This document shows, piece by piece, positions 7,759 through 18,044 of a stretch of 64,000 nucleotides of DNA. The notes beneath the pieces were generated by a model. It did no database searches. It was given only the letters and a program-made list of their open reading frames with translations, and was not told where the DNA came from. The position numbers and the translations under genes are program-made. How positions within the stretch are numbered: the first letter of the stretch is position 1; each line of letters opens with the position of its first letter. This stretch comes from Bacteroidales bacterium. Its GTDB lineage: Bacteria; Bacteroidota; Bacteroidia; Bacteroidales; UBA1402. The stretch is taken from positions 315,175 to 379,174 of the forward strand of contig JAFUDT010000013.1 in NCBI GenBank assembly GCA_017464285.1, in the 5' to 3' direction.

Positions 7759-8961
7759 ATGAAAAAGAGTCTGTTCCTCGTCTCGGCGGCTGTGGCCCTG
7801 CTCATGACTGCCTGCAGCCCTAAGTACGATGCCCCCAAGGCAAAACTCAACCGGGCGGATTTCCAGAAGGAGATCGACGGCAAAATGAATGATCTCTATA
7901 TTCTTAAGAACGCGGCCGGCATGGAAGTGACACTGATGAATTTCGGTGCGCGCATCGTCTCTGTCTGCGTTCCTGACAAGGACGGCCGTTTCGCCGATGT
8001 GACGCTGGGTTTTGACAACATCGACGGCTACCTGGAGAACAAAAGCGACTTCGGAGCCTTCATCGGACGTTACGGCAACCGTATCAACCAGGGAAGGATC
8101 AACATCGACGGAGTAGAGTACCAGCTCTCTGTCAACGATGGCGCCCACAGTCTTCATGGTGGTGTGAAGGGCTTCCAGTACTGCATGTTCGATGTCGAGC
8201 AGCAGGATGATCAGCACCTGACCGTCTCCTATACGGCCGCCGACGGTGAAATGGGCTTCCCCGGCCAGCTGAAGGCCAGGGCCAACTATACGCTGACCGA
8301 CAGCAACGCCATCGTCATCGAGTATGAGGCGGTCACCGACAAGCCTACCATCGTCAACCTGACGCATCATTCTTATTTCAACCTGACGGGCAAGGCCCAG
8401 TCGGTGCTGGATCACCTGCTGATGATCAACGCCGACGGCTACACGCCTGTGGATGACACTTTCATGACCACGGGCGATATCGCCTGTGTCGAAGGGACAC
8501 CGATGGATTTCCGTCAGCCGACGCGTATCGGGGAACGGATCAACGACTACGGTTTCGAGCAACTCAAGAACGGTAACGGCTACGACCACAACTGGGTGCT
8601 CAACACCCATTGTCCGAATTGCCTGGCCACCTTGCTCTGTGATCCCGAGTCGGGCCGTACACTGAAGGTCTACACCAACGAACCCGGCATTCAGGTCTAT
8701 ACTGGTAATTTCCTGGACGGCAGTCTGACGGGCAAGCACGGCATTGTCTACAACCAGCGTGCTGCCATCTGTCTGGAGACACAGCACTATCCCGACAGCC
8801 CCAACAAGGCCGACTGGCCCTCGGTGGTCCTGCGTCCGGGCGAGACTTACAAGAGTCTCTGCATCTATCAGTTCGGGGTCTGCGAAAAGACAGGCTGCGA
8901 CAAGCAGGATGGCTCCCGACAGCCCTGCTGTGAGAAAGAGCAGGCCGATTGCGCCAAATGA
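7759..8961 (+). CDS. Aldose 1-epimerase (mutarotase) lipoprotein with Cys-rich C-terminus
   Basis: It interconverts alpha and beta anomers of an aldose, most likely L-arabinose or a galactose-like sugar before transport. The protein has 400 residues. The signal peptide ends in the lipobox MTAC (Cys19), so it should act outside the cytoplasm. GalM family motifs are present: GRYGNRINQGR, HSLHGG, the catalytic His in NLTHHSYFNL and the catalytic Glu in AICLETQHYPDSP. After the last conserved strand (YKSLCIYQFG) there is an unusual tail of about 26 residues containing five cysteines (CEKTGC, CC and C near the end). A CPNC pair also occurs inside the domain, near residue 291. It sits directly before the symporter gene. 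Confidence 0.9.
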   Translation: MKKSLFLVSAAVALLMTACSPKYDAPKAKLNRADFQKEIDGKMNDLYILKNAAGMEVTLMNFGARIVSVCVPDKDGRFADVTLGFDNIDGYLENKSDFGAFIGRYGNRINQGRINIDGVEYQLSVNDGAHSLHGGVKGFQYCMFDVEQQDDQHLTVSYTAADGEMGFPGQLKARANYTLTDSNAIVIEYEAVTDKPTIVNLTHHSYFNLTGKAQSVLDHLLMINADGYTPVDDTFMTTGDIACVEGTPMDFRQPTRIGERINDYGFEQLKNGNGYDHNWVLNTHCPNCLATLLCDPESGRTLKVYTNEPGIQVYTGNFLDGSLTGKHGIVYNQRAAICLETQHYPDSPNKADWPSVVLRPGETYKSLCIYQFGVCEKTGCDKQDGSRQPCCEKEQADCAK

Positions 8962-9011
8962 GGACTGCGGCGAATCAACCTTGTCAATAATCTCGTAAAA
9001 CATATTCAACG

Positions 9012-10988
9012 ATGAACCAAATTCTTGAAAGTCTGAGTGCAAACGGATTTGCAACAGTCGACTACATTGTCTTTGCCGTCTATCTGGTGGTGCTCGTCAG
9101 TCTGGGTCTCTTCCTTTCCCGCAACAAAAAGGGAGAAGAAAAGAGTTCGAACGACTATTTCCTGGCCGGTAACACCTTGACGTGGTGGGCCGTCGGCGCT
9201 TCTCTGATTGCTGCCAACATTTCGGCAGAACAGTTTATCGGCATGTCCGGATCGGCCTATGCCTCCGGTATCGCGATTGCCGCCTATGAGCTGATGGCCG
9301 CGGCCACCCTGATCCTGGTAGCCAAGTTCCTGCTGCCGGTGATGATCAAACGGAAAATATTCACTATCCCGCAGTTCCTGAGCGAACGTTACAACAACGG
9401 TGTGGGACTGGCCTTCTCCATTTTCTGGCTGTTCCTCTATGTTTTCATCAACCTGACCTCTGTCTCCTGGCTGGGAGCCCTGGCCATCAAGCAGATCCTG
9501 GGCCTGCCGACCATTCACGGCATGTTCCTGGGCATGCAGGTGGATTATGTGACGCTGTCCATCATCATCGCTCTGTTCGTCATAGCCGGTATCTATTCCA
9601 TCTACGGCGGTCTGGCTTCGGTGGCCTGGACCGATGTGCTGCAGGTGACCTTCCTGGTGGGCGGCGGTCTGATCACGGCCTATGCCGCACTGGCTGTCAT
9701 TGCCCCCCATGTCGGGGCCAGCGGTGCACTGGACGCTCTTTCAGTGGTCTATCAGAAACTAACTTCCATTCAAGGCGATACCCACTTCCATCTGGTGGTT
9801 GAACGTAATATGGATCTCTATCCTGTGCTGGAAGGTACCGCCACCCAGCCGGCAGATCCCTATTTCACCATCCCCGGCATTGTGGTCATCGTCGGTGCTC
9901 TGTGGCTGACCAACATCGGCTATTGGGGCTTCAACCAGTATATCATTCAGAAGGGCCTGGCCGCCAAGAATCTGGGCGAGGCCAAGAAGGGGCTTATCTT
10001 TGCCGCCTTCCTGAAAATCCTGATTCCGTTTATCGTATGTATCCCCGGTGTCTGTGCCTACCTTATCTGGAATGATCCCGAGCTGCACGGCAAGATCGAT
10101 CTGGCCGGTGCCATCACCCGTTCGGACGATGCCTATCCTTTCCTGATCCGCAACTTTACGCCAGTCTTTGTCAAGGGCCTTTCTTTTGCTGCACTGACAG
10201 CCGCCGTCATCTCGTCGCTGGCTTCGATGTTCAACTCGACCTCGACCATCTTCACCATGGATATCTACAAGAAATTCCTCAACAAGGGTGCCAGCGAGCA
10301 GAATCTGGTCAAGACTGGCCGGCTGACTTCTCTGGTGGCTCTGCTCATCGCCCTGCTGGCAGTATATCCCATCATGGGTGGTGCCGACCAGGCCTTCCAG
10401 ATCATTCAGGAATACTCCGGCTTCGTTTATCCGGGCATTGTCGTCATCTTTGGCCTGGGACTGCTGTGGAAGCGTTCTTCCGGTCCGGCTGCCATCGCCG
10501 CCGCGCTGGGAACTTTTGTCTTCAGCATCCTCTTCAAGTTCATCATGCCTTCGACTCCCTTCCTGCTGCGTATGGGCTATGTCTTCATGGTGCTGGTGGC
10601 CATGTTCATACCCATCTCGCTGCTGAGCAGGAACACAGTCCAGGCCGATGCCATGGACGAGCGGACAATCCGGCGACAGATGCTGTGGAGCCGCATCCTG
10701 CTCTGGAGCGGCGTGGTGGTGGCGCTTGCCGCTCTGATAGCCAAGATCGCCTGGTGGTCGGGCGGTCATCTGGCTGTGCTGCAGTTCTACGGATTCGAGG
10801 CTATGTTCTTCCTGGCCGCCATGCTGGTGGTTCTCGGTATCTATCTGAGATCCAATGCCAAGGATAAGGTTCAGGATCCCAAGGCTGTCGAAGTGGATCT
10901 GTCCCTTTTCCATACGGACAGAGGCTTCAATATCGGTGCCGTCTGCATCATCGTCATCCTGACAATTCTTTATGTGGCTCTCTGGTAA
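9012..10988 (+). CDS. Sodium/sugar symporter, SSS family (SglT-like)
   Basis: This inner-membrane protein of 658 residues has about 14 hydrophobic segments and the start typical of solute:sodium symporters: a first helix at about residues 15-34, then NDYFLAGNTLTWWAVGASL and ANISAEQFIGMSGSAY. It should couple Na+ entry to uptake of a monosaccharide. Because it lies between the mutarotase and araD genes, L-arabinose is the likely substrate, although a uronate is possible. A C-terminal region (about residues 545-590) rich in charge separates the core from a last pair of helices. It is 18 bp ahead of araD. Confidence 0.92.
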   Translation: MNQILESLSANGFATVDYIVFAVYLVVLVSLGLFLSRNKKGEEKSSNDYFLAGNTLTWWAVGASLIAANISAEQFIGMSGSAYASGIAIAAYELMAAATLILVAKFLLPVMIKRKIFTIPQFLSERYNNGVGLAFSIFWLFLYVFINLTSVSWLGALAIKQILGLPTIHGMFLGMQVDYVTLSIIIALFVIAGIYSIYGGLASVAWTDVLQVTFLVGGGLITAYAALAVIAPHVGASGALDALSVVYQKLTSIQGDTHFHLVVERNMDLYPVLEGTATQPADPYFTIPGIVVIVGALWLTNIGYWGFNQYIIQKGLAAKNLGEAKKGLIFAAFLKILIPFIVCIPGVCAYLIWNDPELHGKIDLAGAITRSDDAYPFLIRNFTPVFVKGLSFAALTAAVISSLASMFNSTSTIFTMDIYKKFLNKGASEQNLVKTGRLTSLVALLIALLAVYPIMGGADQAFQIIQEYSGFVYPGIVVIFGLGLLWKRSSGPAAIAAALGTFVFSILFKFIMPSTPFLLRMGYVFMVLVAMFIPISLLSRNTVQADAMDERTIRRQMLWSRILLWSGVVVALAALIAKIAWWSGGHLAVLQFYGFEAMFFLAAMLVVLGIYLRSNAKDKVQDPKAVEVDLSLFHTDRGFNIGAVCIIVILTILYVALW

Positions 10989-11005
10989 ACTAATATAGAA
11001 TCGTT

Positions 11006-11704
11006 ATGCTGGAAGAATTAAAAGCAAAAGTCTGCCAGGCCAACCTGGACCTGGTGCGTCAGGGACTGGTCATCTTCACCTGGGGCAATGTCTCCGGAAT
11101 CGACCGTGAAAAAGGCCTGGTGGTCATCAAGCCGAGCGGAGTGAGCTACGATGACATGAAAGCAGAGGATATGGTCGTGGTTGACCTGGAAAGCGGCCAG
11201 GTGGTGGAGGGCAGCCTGAATCCCTCTTCCGACACGCCGACCCACCTGGTCCTCTACAAGGCTTTCCCTAATATCAAAGGTATTGTACACACCCATTCGA
11301 CCTATGCTACGGCATTTGCCCAGGCCGGTGTGCCCATTGCCAACATCGGGACGACCCACGCCGACTACTTCTACAAGGATATCCCCTGTACGCGCGACAT
11401 GCGGGCCGAGGAAATGGACGAGTACGAGAAGCAGACCGGCAATGTGATTGTCGAGGCTTTCCATGACATCAACCCTGACCATACACCCGGCGTGCTGGTC
11501 AAAAACCACGGACCTTTCAGTTGGGGTACTTCACCCGACAATGCCGTCTATAATGCCAAGGTCATGGAGCAGTGTGCCCAGATGGCGTTCATCTCCTATA
11601 GCGTCAATCCCCGCACGACGATGAATCCGCTGCTCATCGAGAAGCATTATATGCGTAAGCACGGCCCCAATGCCTATTACGGCCAGAAAGGACAGAATCA
11701 TTAA
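11006..11704 (+). CDS. araD: L-ribulose-5-phosphate 4-epimerase
   Basis: It converts L-ribulose 5-phosphate to D-xylulose 5-phosphate, the third step of L-arabinose breakdown, in the cytosol. The 232 residues match the E. coli enzyme (231). It belongs to the class II aldolase fold, and the zinc ligands His95 and His97 are seen in [11 protein letters not shown], with the third histidine (His168) in [12 protein letters not shown]. The C-terminus [10 protein letters not shown] is also typical. The order araD-araA-araB follows, with 21 bp to araA. Confidence 0.97.
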   Translation: MLEELKAKVCQANLDLVRQGLVIFTWGNVSGIDREKGLVVIKPSGVSYDDMKAEDMVVVDLESGQVVEGSLNPSSDTPTHLVLYKAFPNIKGIVHTHSTYATAFAQAGVPIANIGTTHADYFYKDIPCTRDMRAEEMDEYEKQTGNVIVEAFHDINPDHTPGVLVKNHGPFSWGTSPDNAVYNAKVMEQCAQMAFISYSVNPRTTMNPLLIEKHYMRKHGPNAYYGQKGQNH

Positions 11705-11725
11705 GTAACCAATAAAAAAACAACT

Positions 11726-13264
11726 ATGAGCGCATTTGACAATTTTGAAATCTGGTGGATCACCGGTGCACAGCTCCTCTATGGAGGCGACGCCGTGGTT
11801 TCCGTCGACGGACATTCCAAGGAAATGGTCGACAGCCTGAACGGCTCGGGCATTATCCCCGTCAAGATAGTATATAAAGGTACGGCCAACAGCAGCCGGG
11901 AAGTGGAAGCGGTCATGAAAGCCGCCAACAACGAGGATAAATGTATCGGCATTATCACCTGGATGCATACCTTCTCACCGGCCAAGATGTGGATCAAGGG
12001 GCTGCAGGCACTGCAAAAGCCCTTGCTGCATTTCCATACCCAGTACAACGACGAGATTCCCTGGAAGGAGATTGACATGGACTTCATGAACCTCAACCAG
12101 AGCGCCCACGGTGACATCGAGTTCGGCCATATCTGCACCCGTATGCGCGTCGCCCGCAAGGTGGTCTGCGGCTACTGGAAGAATGCCGATGTGCAGGAGA
12201 AGATTGCCGTATGGGCCCGTGTTTCGGCCGGTGTGGCCGATGCCCGCCAGGTCCGTTGTCTGATGTTCGGCATGAATATGAACAATGTGGCCGTGACCGA
12301 CGGTGACCGTGTCGAGTTTGAACAGCGTCTGGGCTATCATGTGGATTACTGTCCCGTCAGCACCCTGATGGATTATTTCAAAAAAGTCGACGATGCTGAT
12401 GTGGATGCCCTGGTTGAAGTATACAAGAAGGAATACGTCATCAAGATCGACGAGAGCGGGGAAGAGGTTTATTGGCAGAAGGTCTGGAACGCAGCCAAGG
12501 CAGAGATCGCCCTTCGACGCTTGTTGCAGGACAAGGGGGCTACGGCCTTCACCACCAATTTCGACGACCTGGGCGATGCCGACATCAACGATCCGAATTT
12601 CGTCGGTTTCGACCAGATCCCCGGCCTGGCCTCGCAGCGCCTGATGGCTGAAGGTATCGGCTTCGGGGCCGAGGGCGACTGGAAAACGGCCTGTCTGTAC
12701 CGTACCCTCTGGTTCATGCAGCAGGGGATGACCAAGGGCTGTTCCTTCCTGGAAGACTATACGCTTAATTTTGCCGGCGACCGCAGTTCCTGCCTGCAGA
12801 GCCACATGCTTGAGGTCAGTCCGCTCATCGCCGTCGACAAACCCAAGCTGGAAGTCCATTTCCTGGGTATCGGCATCCGCAAGCAGCAGACAGCCCGTCT
12901 GGTCTTCACCTCGAAAGTAGGCCATGGCATCAAGGCCACCGTGGTCGATCTGGGCAACCGCTTCCGCCTGATTTCACAGGAAGTGGAGTGCATCGAACCC
13001 AAGCCTATGCCCAAACTGCCTGTGGCCAGCGCCCTGTGGGTTCCGCAGCCCACCTTCGAAATCGGCGCAGGTGCCTGGATTCTGGCCGGTGGTACGCATC
13101 ACAGTGCCTTCTCCTATGACATTACTGAAGAATACTGGGAGGATTTCGCTGAAATTCTCGGCATCGAGTATGTCAGAATCAACAAGGAGACCAAGACTCA
13201 TGAATTCAAGCAAATGCTCCGTAACAACGAAGTCTATTACCTGCTCAACAAAGCTCTGAAATAA
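11726..13264 (+). CDS. araA: L-arabinose isomerase
   Basis: It isomerises L-arabinose to L-ribulose, the first step of the pathway, and needs Mn2+. The 512 residues compare with 500 in E. coli. The catalytic glutamates appear in FGAEGDWKT and FLEDYTLNF, and metal-binding histidines in [11 protein letters not shown] and [11 protein letters not shown]. The N-terminus [14 protein letters not shown] is diagnostic. The gene ends two bases before the araB start, so translation of the two is probably coupled. Confidence 0.97.
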   Translation: MSAFDNFEIWWITGAQLLYGGDAVVSVDGHSKEMVDSLNGSGIIPVKIVYKGTANSSREVEAVMKAANNEDKCIGIITWMHTFSPAKMWIKGLQALQKPLLHFHTQYNDEIPWKEIDMDFMNLNQSAHGDIEFGHICTRMRVARKVVCGYWKNADVQEKIAVWARVSAGVADARQVRCLMFGMNMNNVAVTDGDRVEFEQRLGYHVDYCPVSTLMDYFKKVDDADVDALVEVYKKEYVIKIDESGEEVYWQKVWNAAKAEIALRRLLQDKGATAFTTNFDDLGDADINDPNFVGFDQIPGLASQRLMAEGIGFGAEGDWKTACLYRTLWFMQQGMTKGCSFLEDYTLNFAGDRSSCLQSHMLEVSPLIAVDKPKLEVHFLGIGIRKQQTARLVFTSKVGHGIKATVVDLGNRFRLISQEVECIEPKPMPKLPVASALWVPQPTFEIGAGAWILAGGTHHSAFSYDITEEYWEDFAEILGIEYVRINKETKTHEFKQMLRNNEVYYLLNKALK

Positions 13265-13266
13265 CC

Positions 13267-14862
13267 ATGACTATGACTGCAAAACAGATAATTGAGTCGG
13301 GGCAGGCCATATTGGGTATCGAGTTTGGCTCGACCCGCATCAAGGCGGTGCTGATCGACCCCGACAACAAGCCCATAGCCCAGGGTAGCCACAACTGGGA
13401 GAACCAGCTTGTGGACGGCCTTTGGACCTACAGCCTGGAGGATATCCGTGGCGGTCTGCAGGGCTGCTATGCCGATCTGCGCCGTCAGGTGCTCGAAAAG
13501 TACGGCGTGGAGATTGAGACGCTGGCCGCCATCGGCGTGAGTGCCATGATGCACGGCTACATGCCCTTCAAGGGCAATGAATTGCTGGTCCCTTTCCGTA
13601 CCTGGCGCAATACCAACACCGGAGCGGCCGCTGCCGAGCTCTCGAAACTTTTCCAGTACAATATTCCCTTACGCTGGAGCATTTCACACATTTATCAGGC
13701 TATCCTCAACGGGGAAAAGCATGTGCCTGAGATTGATTTCCTGACCACGTTGGCCGGTTACATACACTGGCAGCTGACAGGTCGCAAGGTGCTGGGCGTG
13801 GGGGATGCCTCGGGCATGATTCCCGTGGATCCCAGGACTCGCCGCTACGACTCGGCGATGGTTGAAAAATTTGAAAAGCTGGTTGCTCCCAGGGGCTATG
13901 GCTGGAAACTTTCCGATATCCTGCCCGAGGTGCTGACGGCCGGTGAGAACGCCGGTTGCCTGACGGTTGAAGGCGCTCGCCTCCTGGACGTGTCGGGTCA
14001 TCTGAAACCCGGTGTGCCTTTCTGTCCTCCCGAGGGCGATGCCGGTACGGGCATGGTGGCTACTAATGCCGTCAGACAGCGTACGGGCAATGTCTCGGCC
14101 GGCACTTCTTCCTTCTCGATGATCGTGCTGGAAAAAGAGCTTTCGCGCCCCTACGAGATGATCGATATGGTTACCACTCCGGACGGCAGCCTGGTGGCCA
14201 TGGTGCACTGCAACAACTGCACCTCCGACCTGAATGCCTGGGTTGGTCTGTTCAAGGAATATCAGGAACTGCTGGGCGTTAAACTGAACACCTACGAACT
14301 CTATTGCAACATGTTCAACATGGCTTTGAAGGGCGATCCCGACTGTGGCGGTATCGTCTCCTACAACTATGTTTCGGGTGAGCCCATCACAGGCCTTGCC
14401 GACGGCCGTCCGCTTTTCGTCCGCTCGGCCAACGACCGCTTCAACCTGGCCAATTTCATGCGAGCCCATCTTTACGGAGCTATCGGTGCCCTGAAAATCG
14501 GCAACGACATCCTTTTGAACGAGGAACATGTCAAGGTTGACCGGCTTACCGGACACGGCGGCTATTTCACTACGCCCAAGGTCGGTCAGCGTATGCTGGC
14601 CGCCGCCCTGAATACTCCGATATCCGTCATGGAGACGGCCGGAGAGGGGGGAGCCTGGGGCATCGCCCTGCTGGCCGGCTATGTGGTCAACAATTCCCGT
14701 CGTCTCTCCCTGCCGGAGTATCTGGACCAGGTGGTTTTCGCCGGCAATACAGGCGTGGCCGTGGATCCCGATCCCAAGGATGTGGAAGGATTCAACGTCT
14801 ATATGAAGAACTATATTGCCGGCCTTCCCGTCGAAAAGGCGGCCGTCGAGTTCAAGAAGTAA
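13267..14862 (+). CDS. araB: Ribulokinase, FGGY family
   Basis: It phosphorylates L-ribulose to L-ribulose 5-phosphate with ATP. The protein has 531 residues. The N-terminal FGGY domain opens with [15 protein letters not shown], the C-terminal ATPase half contains [14 protein letters not shown], and a glycine-rich loop ([17 protein letters not shown]) lies near residue 460. It looks like the Bacteroidota form of carbohydrate kinase placed in arabinose operons rather than a close copy of E. coli AraB, so another pentulose cannot be ruled out. ATG codons at 13267 and 13273 are both possible starts; 13267 is two bases after the araA stop. Confidence 0.9.
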   Translation: MTMTAKQIIESGQAILGIEFGSTRIKAVLIDPDNKPIAQGSHNWENQLVDGLWTYSLEDIRGGLQGCYADLRRQVLEKYGVEIETLAAIGVSAMMHGYMPFKGNELLVPFRTWRNTNTGAAAAELSKLFQYNIPLRWSISHIYQAILNGEKHVPEIDFLTTLAGYIHWQLTGRKVLGVGDASGMIPVDPRTRRYDSAMVEKFEKLVAPRGYGWKLSDILPEVLTAGENAGCLTVEGARLLDVSGHLKPGVPFCPPEGDAGTGMVATNAVRQRTGNVSAGTSSFSMIVLEKELSRPYEMIDMVTTPDGSLVAMVHCNNCTSDLNAWVGLFKEYQELLGVKLNTYELYCNMFNMALKGDPDCGGIVSYNYVSGEPITGLADGRPLFVRSANDRFNLANFMRAHLYGAIGALKIGNDILLNEEHVKVDRLTGHGGYFTTPKVGQRMLAAALNTPISVMETAGEGGAWGIALLAGYVVNNSRRLSLPEYLDQVVFAGNTGVAVDPDPKDVEGFNVYMKNYIAGLPVEKAAVEFKK

Positions 14863-14901
14863 TTTACACACAATAATCTTATTATTCAAAACACATTCAA
14901 C

Positions 14902-16923
14902 ATGAACGATGTCAAATTAATGAACCGGGCAGCCGACAATATTCGCATTCTGGCGGCTTCCATGGTCGAGAAAGCCAAATCGGGTCATCCGGGCGGCGCC
15001 ATGGGCGGTGCCGATTTTATCAATGTCCTGTATTCCGAATACCTCAAATACGATCCTGAGAATCCTGCCTGGGCAGGCCGTGACCGTTTCTTCCTGGATC
15101 CGGGTCACATGGCCCCGATGCTCTATGCCCAGTTGTCGCTCATCGGCAAGTTCACGCTTGACGAGCTCCAGCAGCTGCGTCAGTGGGGATCTCCCACGGC
15201 CGGTCATCCCGAGCGCAATATTGTCCGCGGCATTGAGAATACTTCCGGCCCGCTGGGTCAGGGGCATGCCTATGCCGTAGGTGCTGCCATCGCCGCCAAG
15301 TTCCTGGCTGCCCGCACGGGTAACCCGACTTTTGCCAAGGAGACGATTTATGCCTATATTTCCGACGGCGGTGTTGAAGAGGAAATCTCCCAGGGTGCCG
15401 GCCGCATCGCCGGTCATCTGGGACTGGACAACCTGATCATGTTCTACGACTCGAACGATATCCAGCTGTCGACCGAATGCGCTGCCGTCATGAGCGAAAA
15501 CACGGCCATGAAGTATCGCGCCTGGGGCTGGAATGTCATTGAAATCAACGGTAACGACTGCCAGCAGATCCGCCAGGCCATCGAGTCGGCCCAGAAGGAA
15601 AAGGAGCGTCCGACCCTCATCATCGGCAAGTGCATCATGGGTAAGGGAGCCCGCAAGGACGACAATTCCTCCTACGAGCGCAACTGCAAGACGCACGGTG
15701 CTCCCCTGGGAGGCGACGCCTATCGCAACACGGTCAAGAACCTGGGCGGCGATCCCGACAATGCCTTTGTCATTTTCGACGATGTCAAGGCGCTGTATGC
15801 CAAGCGTGCCGAGGATCTGAAGAAGATAGCTGCCGAACGCTACGCTGAAGAAAAGGCCTGGGCTGCTGCCAATGCCGACAAGGCTGCCCAGCTCAATGAC
15901 TGGCTGGCCGGCAAGACCCCGAAGATCGACTGGAAGGCTGTCCAGCAGAAAGCCAACGATGCCACCCGCAATGCCTCTGCAGCCGTACTGAGCGTCCTGG
16001 CCGAGCAGGTGCCCAACATGATTTGTGCCTCGGCCGACTTGTCTAATTCAGACAAGACCGACGGTTTCCTGAAGAAGACGACCGCTTTCCAGCGCGGCGA
16101 TTTCTCAGGTGCCTTCTTCCAGGCCGGCGTGGCCGAGCTTACCATGGCCTGCTGCTGCATCGGCATGGCCCTGCACGGAGGCGTGATTCCCGCCTGCGGC
16201 ACCTTCTTTGTCTTCTCCGACTATATGAAGCCCGCCGTCCGTATGGCCGCCCTGATGGAGCTGCCCGTGAAGTTCATCTGGACCCACGATGCCTTCCGTG
16301 TCGGTGAAGACGGCCCGACCCATGAACCCGTCGAGCAGGAAGCCCAGATCCGCCTGATGGAAAAACTCAAGAACCACAGTGGCCGCAACTCCATGCTGGT
16401 GCTGCGTCCGGCCGATGCCGAAGAGACCACGGTCTGCTGGAAACTGGCCATGGAGAACAACGACACGCCGACGGCCCTGATCTTCTCCCGTCAGAATATC
16501 ACGCTGCTGCCTGCCGGCACCGACTATGAGCAGGCTGCCAAGGGCGGTTATGTCATTGCCGGTTCGGATGCCAATCCCGATGTCATCCTGGTGGCCTCCG
16601 GTTCGGAAGTGGCCACTCTGGTGGCCGGCGCTGAACTCCTGCGTGCCGACGGCTTGAAAATCAGCATCGTCAATGTTCCTTCCGAAGGACTGTTCCGCAG
16701 CCAGAGTGCAGCCTATCAGCAGCAGGTGCTGCCCCTCGGTGTCAAGAAATTCGGTATGACGGCCGGTCTGCCTGTCAACCTGCAGGGACTGGTCGGCAGC
16801 GACGGTAAGATTTTCGGCCTGGAGAGTTTCGGTTTCTCGGCTCCTTACAAGGTGCTCGACGAGAAACTCGGCTTCACCGGTCAGAATGTCTATGAGCAGG
16901 TCAAAGCCATGCTGGCAGAGTAA
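14902..16923 (+). CDS. tkt: Transketolase
   Basis: This thiamine-diphosphate enzyme of the non-oxidative pentose phosphate pathway takes xylulose 5-phosphate from the arabinose route into central metabolism. The 673 residues have the usual full length. Seen are SGHPGGAMGGAD at the N-terminus, the cofactor-binding GDGGVEEEIS-like stretch (YAYISDGGVEEE), and the pyrimidine-domain motif EDGPTHEPVEQEAQIR. It is the last gene of the operon, 39 bp after araB, and a strong terminator follows 26 bp downstream. Including a transketolase in an arabinose cluster is known from gut Bacteroidales. Confidence 0.96.
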   Translation: MNDVKLMNRAADNIRILAASMVEKAKSGHPGGAMGGADFINVLYSEYLKYDPENPAWAGRDRFFLDPGHMAPMLYAQLSLIGKFTLDELQQLRQWGSPTAGHPERNIVRGIENTSGPLGQGHAYAVGAAIAAKFLAARTGNPTFAKETIYAYISDGGVEEEISQGAGRIAGHLGLDNLIMFYDSNDIQLSTECAAVMSENTAMKYRAWGWNVIEINGNDCQQIRQAIESAQKEKERPTLIIGKCIMGKGARKDDNSSYERNCKTHGAPLGGDAYRNTVKNLGGDPDNAFVIFDDVKALYAKRAEDLKKIAAERYAEEKAWAAANADKAAQLNDWLAGKTPKIDWKAVQQKANDATRNASAAVLSVLAEQVPNMICASADLSNSDKTDGFLKKTTAFQRGDFSGAFFQAGVAELTMACCCIGMALHGGVIPACGTFFVFSDYMKPAVRMAALMELPVKFIWTHDAFRVGEDGPTHEPVEQEAQIRLMEKLKNHSGRNSMLVLRPADAEETTVCWKLAMENNDTPTALIFSRQNITLLPAGTDYEQAAKGGYVIAGSDANPDVILVASGSEVATLVAGAELLRADGLKISIVNVPSEGLFRSQSAAYQQQVLPLGVKKFGMTAGLPVNLQGLVGSDGKIFGLESFGFSAPYKVLDEKLGFTGQNVYEQVKAMLAE

Positions 16924-16949
16924 AGTCTTTCAGGACAAACATCCTACAT

Positions 16950-16985
16950 AAAGAAACTCCTCCGGACTGCCGGGGGAGTTTCTTT
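16950..16985. terminator. Strong bidirectional terminator after the sugar operon
   Basis: A 16-bp uninterrupted stem (16950-16965 with 16970-16985, one G-U pair) closes on ACTG. Each arm carries an A/T-rich end (AAAGAAA, TTTCTTT), so it can stop transcription from tkt on the + strand and from the convergent phosphatase gene on the - strand. Confidence 0.85.
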
Positions 16986-17035
16986 GCTGACAGGGGCAGG
17001 TGGCAGGCCGAGACAAAAGGGGCGGGGAAGAGCCT

Positions 17036-17899
17036 CTATTTGAGTATCTGCCGGCGGTTGGCTTTCTGTAGCTGGTCGAAATCGAAGTTGGAGCGGATCT
17101 GCCGGATGATAGTGCTGACAATACGGTAAATCTCGGATTGTTCCGAGTAGTCGGCGGCGCAGGCGAAATTGACGCGCTGGTCTGCCACCAATTGTCTGGC
17201 ACAACCTTTTTTGCGGGCATTACGTGGCTGATATACGGCGATGGCATTGCCTCCGTGCTCCTTGATCAGGCGCATGCAGGGAATGTCGGTCTCGCCGTCG
17301 CCGAAGTAAATCATGTGGCGGAAGGGCACAGGGCGTTCGGCTTCGGCCTTGAACTCATTGACGCGGTGGTTGTCCGTTATGCTTGAAATGCCTTTGTTGA
17401 TCATGAACAGAAACTGAGTCTTGGCCGTGAAATCAACTGCCACGGCCGGCCAGACGGCAATGTCATCCTCGTACATGAAGGAGCAGGCGTAAATGCTTTT
17501 GAACTTGGGAGCGATGGGAGTCCCTTCGATCATTTCCCTCAGTCCGGAGGAATTGATGTAATGCTCGACTATTACGCCGTTTTCTTCTCCCAGCCGGTTA
17601 ATCAGGTCAAACCATTCTTCCACACCTGGATACAGCTTGATGCTCTTCCCGAATTCGACAAATTGCCGGCGTTTGATACTGACTTTGGCGGCGCGTGCCT
17701 TGTCAAGCATGAGCTTCATGTAGCAGAGAATGTCGCTGGCCTGCTGTTGCTGACGCAGCTGACGGCTCTCTTGCCAGAATGTCTCCCGGTTTCTGATACC
17801 GATGGCCTTGAGGAAGTCATATTCCTGCATGTTCATCGGAGAGAGGGTCCCGTCGAAATCGTAAATGAGGGCCGCTACCGGCATTTTCTTTTTGTTCAT
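17036..17899 (-). CDS. HAD-family phosphatase (phosphoserine-phosphatase-like)
   Basis: The protein has 287 residues. Motif I is IYDFDGTLSP near the N-terminus, with nucleophile Asp and acid/base Asp. Motif IV is YFGDGETDIPCM near residue 210. An insert of about 100 residues between them forms a cap. The set resembles phosphoserine phosphatase or MtnX-like HAD enzymes, but the substrate cannot be read from the sequence. The start at 17899 was preferred over an upstream ATG at 17932 because a -7 box (17919-17926) lies between them. It is transcribed alone and converges on the sugar-operon terminator. Confidence 0.82.
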   Translation of the reverse strand: MNKKKMPVAALIYDFDGTLSPMNMQEYDFLKAIGIRNRETFWQESRQLRQQQQASDILCYMKLMLDKARAAKVSIKRRQFVEFGKSIKLYPGVEEWFDLINRLGEENGVIVEHYINSSGLREMIEGTPIAPKFKSIYACSFMYEDDIAVWPAVAVDFTAKTQFLFMINKGISSITDNHRVNEFKAEAERPVPFRHMIYFGDGETDIPCMRLIKEHGGNAIAVYQPRNARKKGCARQLVADQRVNFACAADYSEQSEIYRIVSTIIRQIRSNFDFDQLQKANRRQILK

Positions 17900-17918
17900 C
17901 GATGGCTGGGTTTGGGGG

Positions 17919-17926
17919 CGAAGATA
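17919..17926 (-). promoter_or_regulatory. -7 box of the HAD phosphatase gene
   Basis: On the - strand this reads TATCTTCG, one base from TAnnTTTG, 19 bp before the ATG at 17899. A TTG lies about 20 bp upstream. It decides the start codon. Confidence 0.6.
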
Positions 17927-17992
17927 CGCCATGTGATGATGAAAAACAATCTCCCCGGCAATAAAAATGACAGGAAAATCTTCCTATCCTGG

Positions 17993-18022
17993 TTGATTAT
18001 TGAGCAAATAAACGTAGTTTTG
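17993..18022 (+). promoter_or_regulatory. Canonical promoter of panE-tatA-tatC
   Basis: TTG at 17993-17995 is followed by exactly 19 bp and TAGTTTTG at 18015-18022. The ATG at 18024 is therefore at or before the transcription start, which favours the in-frame ATG at 18045. Confidence 0.8.
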
Positions 18023-18044
18023 CATGCTAGAAGAAAAGATAAGC

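Noticed and set aside
7657..9054. A 465-codon - strand frame opposite the mutarotase gene
   Set aside because: Antisense shadow; the + strand protein has a lipobox and all mutarotase motifs.
18024..18044. ATG at 18024 as the panE start
   Set aside because: It is one base after the -7 box, so it would be at or upstream of the transcription start; the ATG at 18045 is preferred.
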